Shown in pieces: positions 7,187 through 14,884 of a stretch of 15,374 nucleotides of DNA. The position numbers and the translations under genes are program-made. The stretch is taken from positions 1 to 15,374 of the forward strand of contig DEAP01000120.1 in assembly GCA_002348225.1 (NCBI GenBank), read 5' to 3'. Below the pieces are notes generated by a model, which saw nothing but the letters and a program-made list of their open reading frames with translations, was not told where the DNA came from and did no database searches. This DNA comes from Dehalococcoidia bacterium UBA2979 (GTDB lineage Bacteria; Chloroflexota; Dehalococcoidia; UBA2979). The stretch's first letter is position 1; every line of letters starts with the position of its first letter.

Positions 7187-9553
7187 TTACAGGCCCGGTC
7201 TCTTTAGTGTTCGTATCACGTTCTTGAAGGCCGAAACTACTCTGTGTCGAACGACAATATTCCTAATAGCCAGATAGTCGTTCTCCATTTGAGAAAGATC
7301 AAGAGATGCATTAGACGGATCAGTCTCAGAATATATAAGGCTGGACCCCGCTCTCGAGAATCTATCAGAAACCGCAAATTCAACCCCTGCAGATTCTATT
7401 ATTCTGCTGATATCTGACGGCGTGGTGGGACGCAGCGGTAGCAATTTTGCGACCAACAACAAGTACTCAATTTTGCGCCAATAAATGATACCTCGGTCAA
7501 ACTCACGAAACTTCACCGACCACCAAAGACTGATGGCAAATATCAGCGATATAACTCCAACTGATCCAATTATTAAGAAAGAAGAAATGGCGCGAAACAT
7601 TTGCGAGTTATAGAACCGACTAGGTCTCTCGGGAAACACCTCCTCTACTAAAAACTGTGATTCATCAAATAGATCTAGAAGCTCACTGTCATCATACAAA
7701 AAGTCCGAATTCCCAGTCCGCGGCTCGATTGAAGCCTCATTGACCGAAGACGACAGTCCGGTCTGATCAGCACGAAGAATGACTGGTCTGACAGGGGTAG
7801 GATTGAAATCAATCCATCCGAATTCACTAAAATAAACCTGTGGCCAAGACCAACTTGATTCCCCGGTGACCTCATAGCTCTTAATTTCCTGATTGAAGTT
7901 CGTTTCATCAAATGCAAAACCCACAGAAATTCTTGATGGGATTCCGATCGTACGGAGCATCACTACCATTGCACTTGAGAAATGGTCGAAATGACCCAAC
8001 CCTGACTCAAACAGAAATTCCGTGACAATATCGGACTGCGGGTCTGCCTTTCCAGTAACCAACGAATACGTATATTGATAACGCAGATGCTCTTCAATCC
8101 TCCTTGCAGCTTCGTACGATGTCTTGCTCCCTTCCGTGACACGGACAGCCAGATCGAATATCCGAGGGTCGAGTTTATCTGGTAATTGAGTATAGGTAAC
8201 TCTAATCGATGCTGGAACTTCCTCGATTGCTCTGCTAAGCGAGGTACTAGTTGCCATACTTGTGGCACCTGCAACTAAATAGGAATCTCCCACTACCAAA
8301 CTTCTGTCCGGTACAACTGCAATCGCTGAATATGCTGGACCGAGGACCATTTTCGCGACTCTATCGGTGGCGAGTGGTTCGCCCGGTATCAACAATCTTT
8401 TGGATGGCAGGTTTGGGTTTGCAATCCATAACTCGAGAATTGCTACCTCACGCCGCTCGGCTCTGGTGTCCAAAGTACCAAACTCGGCGGCTGCCAAACC
8501 TAACTTATCGAAATCAGTAATTGCGAAATCTGACACGGCCCAACCTAGGCCGGTATAGAGATCGTACGACGCGCCCCGTAACAATTGCGGCTGATCGCTG
8601 CGAATCTCGAGCAGTAGATCCTTGGATAAGATCAAATGCGAATCAATCGGATGAAATCTACCAAAGGAATGAGCGCCCGCCGACTTCTTTCCCCCAACTC
8701 CTAGAAATAGTCTTCCTAAATCCTCTGCCTCATCTGCTACCGGAGAAAGAAGTACGTCCAGCCTGTCGGTCAAGGGTTGCCATTTATTTGCGGTTGGGAT
8801 GACCCATGACATAGCGATAAGGACTGACGCCATTATCAAGCCAATTACTAATACCTCTGGAAACAAATATTCAGGCTGATTAATACCCTTGATACGCCAA
8901 CTCATATGCGCCTTCATGTAATGTGTTCGGACGATCAAAAGTATTGCCCCGAACAGAAATATCACAAATGCAAAAATTGGCTGGCCAGGCAAATAGGAGA
9001 TATTTGTGAGAATTGCAAAACCACTCGGCACCAGAACCAACCATGGATTAGAAAATCGGAATAATGACCATGCCGAGAAGAATGTTATCAAACCAATTAA
9101 CACGTTGATCAAAAAAACAAAAGGAAGAGGATCCGTGGAAACTCCCCCTGTAAATATGGCTTCGATCCATTGTCCAAGCCGAACAGTTGTTTCCTGGAGG
9201 CGCTCCATTTCTGACTCTAGTAACGTTTCAGAAAGGTCGATTGAGTATGCCGAAATGAAAATTGAAAGCCCGAAACTAACGACCATCGCTAGGCACCAGA
9301 TCTTTAGATCGCTGAGTTTGGAGAAAATTAGGATCAAAGATATCGTCCAGAACACAAACAACGGTATGAAAAGTGAAGGTGCATTATCTACCCAATTGGC
9401 TGACTCAAGTGAAGCTACTAAGGGCCCCAATACGCCCATAAGAAACAAGTTCGAAATCCACATTTCTCTGGATAAATACCATTTCATGCTGGTGACAGCA
9501 GATTTTGAGATGGGAGTCGCATGATCACTATGACGATCGTCTTGATGTGTCAC
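7187..9553 (-). CDS. Membrane-anchored transglutaminase-like protein (TgpA type) lacking the catalytic triad
   Basis: The architecture is TgpA-like. About six hydrophobic segments lie in residues 33-252, followed by an extracytoplasmic region with a transglutaminase-core domain (about 470-590), one membrane span (about 655-678) and a cytoplasmic DUF4129-like tail (about 680-788). The fold signature is clear: HFSSAMVVMLRTIGIPSR (524-541), PQVYFSEFGWIDF (571-583) and NPTPVRP. Yet the family's G-Y-C-E-H-F reads GHFDHF (Phe522 for Cys), H-A-W-x-E-V-Y reads WSWPQVY (Trp568 for His), and D-P-T-P reads NPTP (Asn584 for Asp). I re-read these codons from the bases. It is therefore probably a pseudoenzyme, perhaps binding peptide or glycan. 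The start is GTG, six bases after the DUF58 stop, with GGAG 11 bases upstream; ATG at residue 23 is an alternative. It is the last gene of the operon. Confidence 0.9.
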   Translation of the reverse strand: MTHQDDRHSDHATPISKSAVTSMKWYLSREMWISNLFLMGVLGPLVASLESANWVDNAPSLFIPLFVFWTISLILIFSKLSDLKIWCLAMVVSFGLSIFISAYSIDLSETLLESEMERLQETTVRLGQWIEAIFTGGVSTDPLPFVFLINVLIGLITFFSAWSLFRFSNPWLVLVPSGFAILTNISYLPGQPIFAFVIFLFGAILLIVRTHYMKAHMSWRIKGINQPEYLFPEVLVIGLIMASVLIAMSWVIPTANKWQPLTDRLDVLLSPVADEAEDLGRLFLGVGGKKSAGAHSFGRFHPIDSHLILSKDLLLEIRSDQPQLLRGASYDLYTGLGWAVSDFAITDFDKLGLAAAEFGTLDTRAERREVAILELWIANPNLPSKRLLIPGEPLATDRVAKMVLGPAYSAIAVVPDRSLVVGDSYLVAGATSMATSTSLSRAIEEVPASIRVTYTQLPDKLDPRIFDLAVRVTEGSKTSYEAARRIEEHLRYQYTYSLVTGKADPQSDIVTEFLFESGLGHFDHFSSAMVVMLRTIGIPSRISVGFAFDETNFNQEIKSYEVTGESSWSWPQVYFSEFGWIDFNPTPVRPVILRADQTGLSSSVNEASIEPRTGNSDFLYDDSELLDLFDESQFLVEEVFPERPSRFYNSQMFRAISSFLIIGSVGVISLIFAISLWWSVKFREFDRGIIYWRKIEYLLLVAKLLPLRPTTPSDISRIIESAGVEFAVSDRFSRAGSSLIYSETDPSNASLDLSQMENDYLAIRNIVVRHRVVSAFKNVIRTLKRPGL

Positions 9554-9559
9554 AAAACT

Positions 9560-10816
9560 TCAATCTCCGCGACTATTCAGCACGCTACGAGACCTGATTT
9601 TGTTATCGAAAGTGAGATCAGTCGCAATCGTTTCAACACTATGGACTAGTAGTCGCGGGATTTTACTACGCACACACTCGCTATCGAAGTCAGAGTCGAT
9701 ATTCGCCGTTCCCGGATGTAACACTGACAACAATACCGCCGTGCCACCTCTCAATCGGAATTCCGTTATTTTCCTCAATACTTCTGAATCCTCACCAGCC
9801 GTCACTCCTACAAAAGTTATATGTCTATCAAATCTTCGAGACTCTCGATCAATTACATCAACGTAAGAATGCACATCTGTTGAACGAGCTAATGCAAGTA
9901 CTTGCATCATGGCAGACAAGTGTGCATTTCCTCTACCTGGTTCGATTATTGCTTCTTGTTGACCACAGGATATGAGTCCAACCGAACGATTTAATTTGTT
10001 GAAGTGCTTCGCTAGCGTCGCCGCAGTCATCACAATCGTGTCTTCAATCTGATCATCGCCATCGAGATCGTTCACTGAAGAATGGAGATCAACAACTATC
10101 CATATAGCAGAACTAGGGTCCATATCGAATTCCTTAACCATTAGACGTCCTGTCCGAGCTGTGGCAGGCCAATGGAATCTGTTATACGAATCACCAGGGA
10201 GATAGTTTCTAACACCCGCAACACTTGGGGTGATCTGACTGGTCTTTGTTCTTATTTTGCCCTCACCGGGAAGATTGGCCGACGGTATATCGAATTTGGG
10301 TAGATCAGGTGGTGTCGGATAAACCAAAATTTCGGCTGGTTCGCCAAATTCAGCTATGCTGCTGAAAAATCCAAACGGGTCGGCAGCTCGAATTTGTAAG
10401 GGTCCAAGCGTATATAGTCCACGCCTATCAAGTTGGGTCTTGTAACTCCATCTGTAGACTCCTTTAGCGCCTACAGTAAAAACACGTCCAGAACTCGATA
10501 CAGGCAAAGAACCAGTATCTTCCGCCTCTAACCATATTTTTGGAAACCACGAACTAGATCTAATGGTAACTGAAGTAGTGACGAAGCCTCCTTGTGATAT
10601 CCGTCTCCTATCTCGATCAACCTCCACTTCCAACTTGCTAATAGACATTCTGCTCCATAACCAAAGTATTGGCACAGCCATACAAATAAGATATGTAAGC
10701 CTAAACAATGTCCAGAACCCAGTCGCATACGAGACTGCCAAACAGATAATTGCTACCAATAATGCCAGTAGAGGATCAATATTCTCGCGCAGCAACGATG
10801 TGAAACGCCTCGGCAC
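9560..10816 (-). CDS. DUF58 membrane protein with a vWA-like domain
   Basis: DUF58 proteins accompany MoxR ATPases and transglutaminase-like proteins in many bacteria; their biochemical role is unsettled, but a link to envelope or complex assembly is likely. Two hydrophobic segments (about residues 15-31 and 36-54) anchor the N-terminus. A beta-rich region (60-170) is followed by the DUF58 signature (203-231, RNYLPGDSYNRFHWPATART then G-R-L-M-V-K-E-F). A vWA-like portion follows from about 238. Its MIDAS-type motif is D243-L-H-S-S247, where a canonical site is D-x-S-x-S, so metal binding may be altered. The start is GTG two bases after the moxR stop, without a strong ribosome binding site, suggesting translational coupling. 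The stop lies six bases before the transglutaminase-like gene. The 418-aa length is typical. Confidence 0.92.
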   Translation of the reverse strand: MPRRFTSLLRENIDPLLALLVAIICLAVSYATGFWTLFRLTYLICMAVPILWLWSRMSISKLEVEVDRDRRRISQGGFVTTSVTIRSSSWFPKIWLEAEDTGSLPVSSSGRVFTVGAKGVYRWSYKTQLDRRGLYTLGPLQIRAADPFGFFSSIAEFGEPAEILVYPTPPDLPKFDIPSANLPGEGKIRTKTSQITPSVAGVRNYLPGDSYNRFHWPATARTGRLMVKEFDMDPSSAIWIVVDLHSSVNDLDGDDQIEDTIVMTAATLAKHFNKLNRSVGLISCGQQEAIIEPGRGNAHLSAMMQVLALARSTDVHSYVDVIDRESRRFDRHITFVGVTAGEDSEVLRKITEFRLRGGTAVLLSVLHPGTANIDSDFDSECVRSKIPRLLVHSVETIATDLTFDNKIRSRSVLNSRGD

Positions 10817-10818
10817 AA

Positions 10819-11796
10819 CTAGTTACCCGAGGGACCTTGCCGAGAATTCATCCCTGGAACCGGTATTTCTTGCAAAATATCCGAAGTGACTTGTATGGGG
10901 TCGCTGTCGGCAGGTCGTACTGACGGATGCATAATCAGGCGATGAGAAAGCACGGCGGGAGCAAGTTCTCTCACATCATCAGGATCCACATACGCCCGGC
11001 CAGCAAGAAAGGCACTAGCTTGGGCAAGACGCATAAGTCCGATAGAGCCTCTTGGAGAAGACCCCAGATAGATATCAGGATGATCTCGAGTACGATTCAC
11101 AATTCTAACGATATATTGCTTGACGAGTGAATCGACATGGATCTGACTGATTACGTTCTTCATCGCAGCTATATCTGAACCCGTAGCGACTGCCTTCAGA
11201 TCATCGATTGGATGCTTGTACTGCTGGCCATCCATAATTGCAATTTCTTCCGTCTCCTGTGGATAACCTACGTGAAGTCTGATGAGAAACCTATCCAGTT
11301 GGGCCTCTGGTAACGGGAAGGTGCCTTCATACTCGATCGGGTTTTGTGTAGCAATGACCATGTGAGGTTCCCCCACAAGATGTGTCGCACCATCCACGGT
11401 TACCTGACCCTCCTCCATTGCTTCCAGCAAGGCGGACTGCGTCTTCGGTGTTGCTCTATTGACTTCATCTGCTAAAACTATTTGCGACAGGATCGGCCCG
11501 GGTTTGAACTGAAATTCCCCTGTAGATGAAGAAAATACAGATACACCAGTGACGTCACTCGGGAGAAGATCGGGAGTGAACTGTATCCTAGAGAACTCAC
11601 AGCCGAGCGATTTAGCTAAAGTCCGTGCTAACACCGTCTTACCTACTCCAGGAACATCCTCTATAAGAAGATGGCCGCCAGACAATAGAGTCATAAGGGA
11701 AAGTTTCAATTCCATATCCTTGCCTAAAACAACTGTACGCATATTGTCTAAAATTGTTCGAGCTGTTTCGACTAGTAAACTGGTGTTATTTTCCAT
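10819..11796 (-). CDS. MoxR-family AAA+ ATPase
   Basis: MoxR ATPases act as chaperone-like motors that mature or assemble partner proteins, often with vWA-domain partners encoded next door, as here. In the 325-aa form the Walker A VPGVGKT is at 48-54, Walker B LADEVNR at 108-114, sensor 1 ATQNP at 149-153, PEAQLDRF (163-170) carries the conserved Arg, and SSPRG (246-250) is the sensor-2 region. All ATPase motifs look intact. I start it at the ATG at 11796 (MENNTS). A reading from 11877 would add 27 residues without family similarity and would overlap the upstream peptidase gene by 56 bases. The ribosome binding site is weak; instead a TAGTAG/CTACTA inverted repeat lies just upstream. The order MoxR, DUF58, transglutaminase-like is a well-known conserved arrangement. 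Confidence 0.95.
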   Translation of the reverse strand: MENNTSLLVETARTILDNMRTVVLGKDMELKLSLMTLLSGGHLLIEDVPGVGKTVLARTLAKSLGCEFSRIQFTPDLLPSDVTGVSVFSSSTGEFQFKPGPILSQIVLADEVNRATPKTQSALLEAMEEGQVTVDGATHLVGEPHMVIATQNPIEYEGTFPLPEAQLDRFLIRLHVGYPQETEEIAIMDGQQYKHPIDDLKAVATGSDIAAMKNVISQIHVDSLVKQYIVRIVNRTRDHPDIYLGSSPRGSIGLMRLAQASAFLAGRAYVDPDDVRELAPAVLSHRLIMHPSVRPADSDPIQVTSDILQEIPVPGMNSRQGPSGN

Positions 11797-11799
11797 ATC

Positions 11800-11812
11800 T
11801 AGTAGTCTACTA
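11800..11812. repeat. 6-1-6 inverted repeat just before the moxR start
   Basis: TAGTAG and CTACTA flank a single base immediately upstream of the moxR ATG, in the 25-bp gap after the peptidase stop, where a Shine-Dalgarno sequence would be expected. It may be an RNA or protein binding element, or chance. Confidence 0.25.
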
Positions 11813-11821
11813 TCCAAAGAA

Positions 11822-12793
11822 CTATTGACGCACGAACAAGTCCGTAGTCCATTGAATGGGATCGATCGGCACACCAAATAAAAGGATTTCCCAGTGTAAG
11901 TGTGGTCCTGTCGAGAAGCCGGTATTACCTACTTCACCAATTTCTTGTCCCTGCATAATTTCTTGGCCCAGTGATACAAGGGTTTCTGAGAGATGGTGAT
12001 ACCCGCTCAACACACCTCCGCCATGATCAATTACCACACTATCACCACGAATAGGCAAGTTGCCAATGTAGGTAACCACACCTTGAGATGAGGATATAAC
12101 AGACGTGCCTTCTTTTGCTGCAAAGTCAACACCTGAATGGTGATTCCCATAACTGCCGTCTTCGTATACGCGTCTTTCACCAAATTGAGTGGAAATCGGC
12201 CCAAACACAGGGAGAATAAACTGCCCAGGACCAATACGAACGGGAAGATATTCCCTATTGTACTCATGTCTAATTTCGAGTTCCCTATTTAGACTTGATG
12301 AATCCGAGGTAATGGCCTTCATGTGTTCAGTGCGATGAATATAATCTTCGGTCCGAGGTTTGGTTCGGACTTCCACCAACTCAGTTCTGAATAGTTTCTG
12401 ACCAAGCCCATACACCAAGATCTGAATTTCGTATTCCCCTGACTTATGACCTACGGGAATCCCAAGAGTTGCCTCAAAGATACCGTTTTCGTCGACATGT
12501 AATGGACTTATCGTATCTAAGAACTCAATTGAACCAATAAATATATTCGGACCCTCAAATATCATCTCGCCTTTTAAGTGAAAGGTCTCTCCTGAATAGA
12601 TATATGTCGGCAAAGACAAGGTGACAATAGCAGGACCGGCTGATTGAACTGAGACTTCTGAAATCTGAGTAGTCGTCTCAAGAGGTGGTTCAACCATGGG
12701 CAGTCGCGGCTCAATGTCTGACTGATGTCCCTTAGATTGGTCCAATCCGGACATGACAAAAAACAAGACAAATATCACCGCTGATACTCTCAA
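11822..12793 (-). CDS. Secreted M23 (LytM) family metallopeptidase
   Basis: This is a predicted exported zinc endopeptidase of the lysostaphin/LytM type, acting on peptidoglycan cross-links or regulating other hydrolases. Numbered from the TTG at 12793 (323 aa): a short signal sequence (1-17, one basic residue then a hydrophobic run to VMSG), a beta-rich domain (about 50-145), a linker, and the M23 domain (about 190-315). Zinc and catalytic residues are His219 and Asp223 (H-S-G-V-D), His266/267 (YHHLS) and His298/His300 (GPHLHWEI), all canonical. The start is chosen because GAGAGGAT lies seven bases before the TTG, which overlaps the prmA stop as TTGA. An alternative TTG at 12826 has no such site and would add 11 charged residues before the signal sequence. 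It sits between prmA and moxR in the operon. Confidence 0.9.
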   Translation of the reverse strand: MRVSAVIFVLFFVMSGLDQSKGHQSDIEPRLPMVEPPLETTTQISEVSVQSAGPAIVTLSLPTYIYSGETFHLKGEMIFEGPNIFIGSIEFLDTISPLHVDENGIFEATLGIPVGHKSGEYEIQILVYGLGQKLFRTELVEVRTKPRTEDYIHRTEHMKAITSDSSSLNRELEIRHEYNREYLPVRIGPGQFILPVFGPISTQFGERRVYEDGSYGNHHSGVDFAAKEGTSVISSSQGVVTYIGNLPIRGDSVVIDHGGGVLSGYHHLSETLVSLGQEIMQGQEIGEVGNTGFSTGPHLHWEILLFGVPIDPIQWTTDLFVRQ

Positions 12794-13722
12794 GTTACGA
12801 TCCTCTCGTAAACTAAAGCGACCCAATCGTTGATTGAGCGAACTTCTCGCAGCAGCAAACTATTTTCTCGTTCATCGATGAATTTCATAAGCTCGCTCGA
12901 ATCTGACTCAAGGAAGCCAGTCGCCACAATAAATCCGCCATCTTGAGTTAACTCTGCGATATGCGAGACACCACCAGCAAATACCTCGCGAGACAGATTC
13001 GCAAAAGTCATATCTGACGAATTCGGATTCACAGGGAATTCCGCAGGTGGAGGCAATAAAATATCATGCTGTACGAATTCCATTTTTGCTAACATTCCAT
13101 TTTTCGACGCATTTAGTTTGGCCACGTCCAGTGCTTGCTCATCCACATCGACGGCCACCGCCCGACCAGCCCCAAGAATCACTGATGCTATAGCGATGAT
13201 CCCTGATCCGGTCCCGACGTCTAACACGCATCCAGGACTCATTTCAGAGTTGGTCAGCTCCGACAAAACCGACAAACAAAGTTTAGTGGTTTCATGTAGC
13301 CCGCTCCCAAACGCGAGTCCCGGGTCGAGAACTAATTCAGCTTCACCTTGACGAAGATCTGTTGGCCTCCAACTAACTCTATGTACTAGTCTCCCATACC
13401 TAGTCACTGGAAAATCCGTTAAATGAGCTACCTCGTTGGCTCCTCCCGAAATTTGGAAACACCTTATAGAGGAATTCTCATCTAAAACCAATGAATCCCT
13501 AAGCTTCCGCTCCAACAAAGATAGTTCCTGACTGCTGTACCAACGGTTGGAAAAAAATGTAATTGTACGTGGTTGGGCTAAATCTTCTCTAAATGTCCCT
13601 ATCGATAAATTCAGCTCTTGGAAAGGCACATCTACAACAAATCCAAAAAATCCTTCCAGAGCCAAACAAGCTATGAGAGATTCCTGCGTTTCTCCTGTTG
13701 CAGATATTTTGGCGGAATACAT
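12790..13722 (-). CDS. prmA: Ribosomal protein L11 methyltransferase
   Basis: PrmA methylates ribosomal protein L11 at several amino groups using S-adenosylmethionine. The 310-aa product has a divergent N-terminal substrate-recognition part (1-115), the PrmA hallmark LDPGLAFGSGLHETT (132-146), SAM motif I LDVGTGSG (167-174), the acidic AVDVDEQAL loop (190-198), and FANLSREV (240-247) in the place of the family's A-N-I motif. Length and motif order match the family. The ATG is directly preceded by an in-frame TAG, so no longer form is possible; the ribosome binding site is weak and 11 bases separate it from the dnaJ stop. The last codons hold the ribosome binding site of the peptidase gene. 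The order dnaK-dnaJ-prmA is common in bacteria; the usual rsmE neighbour is absent here. Confidence 0.94.
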   Translation of the reverse strand: MYSAKISATGETQESLIACLALEGFFGFVVDVPFQELNLSIGTFREDLAQPRTITFFSNRWYSSQELSLLERKLRDSLVLDENSSIRCFQISGGANEVAHLTDFPVTRYGRLVHRVSWRPTDLRQGEAELVLDPGLAFGSGLHETTKLCLSVLSELTNSEMSPGCVLDVGTGSGIIAIASVILGAGRAVAVDVDEQALDVAKLNASKNGMLAKMEFVQHDILLPPPAEFPVNPNSSDMTFANLSREVFAGGVSHIAELTQDGGFIVATGFLESDSSELMKFIDERENSLLLREVRSINDWVALVYERIVT

Positions 13723-13733
13723 CTATGGATTCG

Positions 13734-14852
13734 TCAAGATCCGAAAACGGACCTTATACGATCAAACATTGAACCCGCATCGTCTGGACGATGTGCGTCG
13801 GTGAGTGATTCTCCCAATTCTCTTATCAGATCTTGCTGACGGGCGGTCAAACTTGTAGGTGTCACAACACGCACCTGCAAGTAAAGATCACCCTTGGCTC
13901 TGCCTCGGAGGTCCGGGACACCGTGGCCTTTTAATACCTGTCGGGCTCCTGATTGCACCCCTGGATCCAAATCCAATACAACTGATTCACCGCTCAAAGT
14001 AATGACATCAAGTTTCGCGCCCAGACTCGCCTCGACCATATTCAGCTCGCACTCCGTAACCAAATCTCTTCCATACCTCATGAACTTGGAATGCTCACGC
14101 ACTTTGATTTCAGCATAAAGATTCCCCGGTTCAGCACCCCGCGGACCTTGATCACCTTCTCCACGAATTCGCAAAGTTTCGCCGGTGTCAATGCCAGCTG
14201 GAATTGATACGACTCGCTCTACATCTGACTCGATCAGTCCTGTTCCATCACAGTCAGTGCAGGGACTGACAACTCGAGTCCCCTCTCCTCGACAAGCACC
14301 GCAAACAGTTACATTCACAAATTGCCCAAATAAAGATCTCTGAACTTGTCTGATTTCTCCGGTCCCACTGCAATCGCCACAACTAGGGCGATTTGCGCCA
14401 TCGGCTTCACCGTTCCCCTTACAAGGCTGACATCGGATTACTCGTGAAAATTTCAGCTCGTGCTCGACTCCATCCAACACATCTTCGAGATCGATTTCAA
14501 TAACAGTTCGTAAGTCTGCACCTTGCTGAGGACCACTCCGACGTGCACCGGTAGATCTAAAGAACGAATCAAAAATATCACCAAATCCACCAAACCCAGC
14601 ACCATCAAATCCTTGAGCACCCGAATTTCCCACTCCAGCGTGCCCAAATCGATCATACTGTTGTCGCTTTTCCGGGTCCGATAATACTTCGTAGGCGGCC
14701 GATACTTCTTTGAATCTTACTTCAGCGCCGGAGGATTGGTTAACATCCGGATGAAATTCTTTTGCGAGCTGTCTATAAGCTTTCTTGATGTCCGAAGATG
14801 AGGCGCCACGGTCCACCCCAAGTGTTTCGTATAGGTCCGGAGCACTCGACAT
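13734..14852 (-). CDS. dnaJ: Chaperone protein DnaJ (Hsp40, type I)
   Basis: DnaJ is the co-chaperone that delivers unfolded clients to DnaK and stimulates its ATPase. The 372-aa product has a J domain (about 6-68) with the essential HPD at 34-36, a Gly/Phe region (about 70-105), and a zinc domain with four C-x-x-C-x-G-x-G repeats at Cys141/144, 158/161, 184/187 and 198/201. The C-terminal substrate-binding and dimerisation domains follow (to about 335). All type I features are intact. The ATG at 14852 is preceded by GAGGTGAG at good spacing. dnaK ends 32 bp upstream and prmA begins 11 bp downstream on the same strand, so they are probably one heat-shock-related transcript. The promoter would be before dnaK, outside the window. 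Confidence 0.98.
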   Translation of the reverse strand: MSSAPDLYETLGVDRGASSSDIKKAYRQLAKEFHPDVNQSSGAEVRFKEVSAAYEVLSDPEKRQQYDRFGHAGVGNSGAQGFDGAGFGGFGDIFDSFFRSTGARRSGPQQGADLRTVIEIDLEDVLDGVEHELKFSRVIRCQPCKGNGEADGANRPSCGDCSGTGEIRQVQRSLFGQFVNVTVCGACRGEGTRVVSPCTDCDGTGLIESDVERVVSIPAGIDTGETLRIRGEGDQGPRGAEPGNLYAEIKVREHSKFMRYGRDLVTECELNMVEASLGAKLDVITLSGESVVLDLDPGVQSGARQVLKGHGVPDLRGRAKGDLYLQVRVVTPTSLTARQQDLIRELGESLTDAHRPDDAGSMFDRIRSVFGS

Positions 14853-14884
14853 CTATCTCACCTCGAGCCAACTAACAAGCTGAT

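Noticed and set aside
9006..9524. 172-codon open frame on the plus strand opposite the transglutaminase-like gene
   Set aside because: Lies over the membrane-segment coding part of a real gene and shows no recognisable domain.
10819..11877. Longer MoxR reading from 11877
   Set aside because: It would overlap the upstream peptidase gene by 56 bases and the extra residues, Cys- and Ser-rich, do not resemble MoxR N-termini.
12790..12826. Longer M23 peptidase start (TTG at 12826)
   Set aside because: No Shine-Dalgarno sequence, extra overlap with prmA, and charged residues ahead of an otherwise typical signal sequence.
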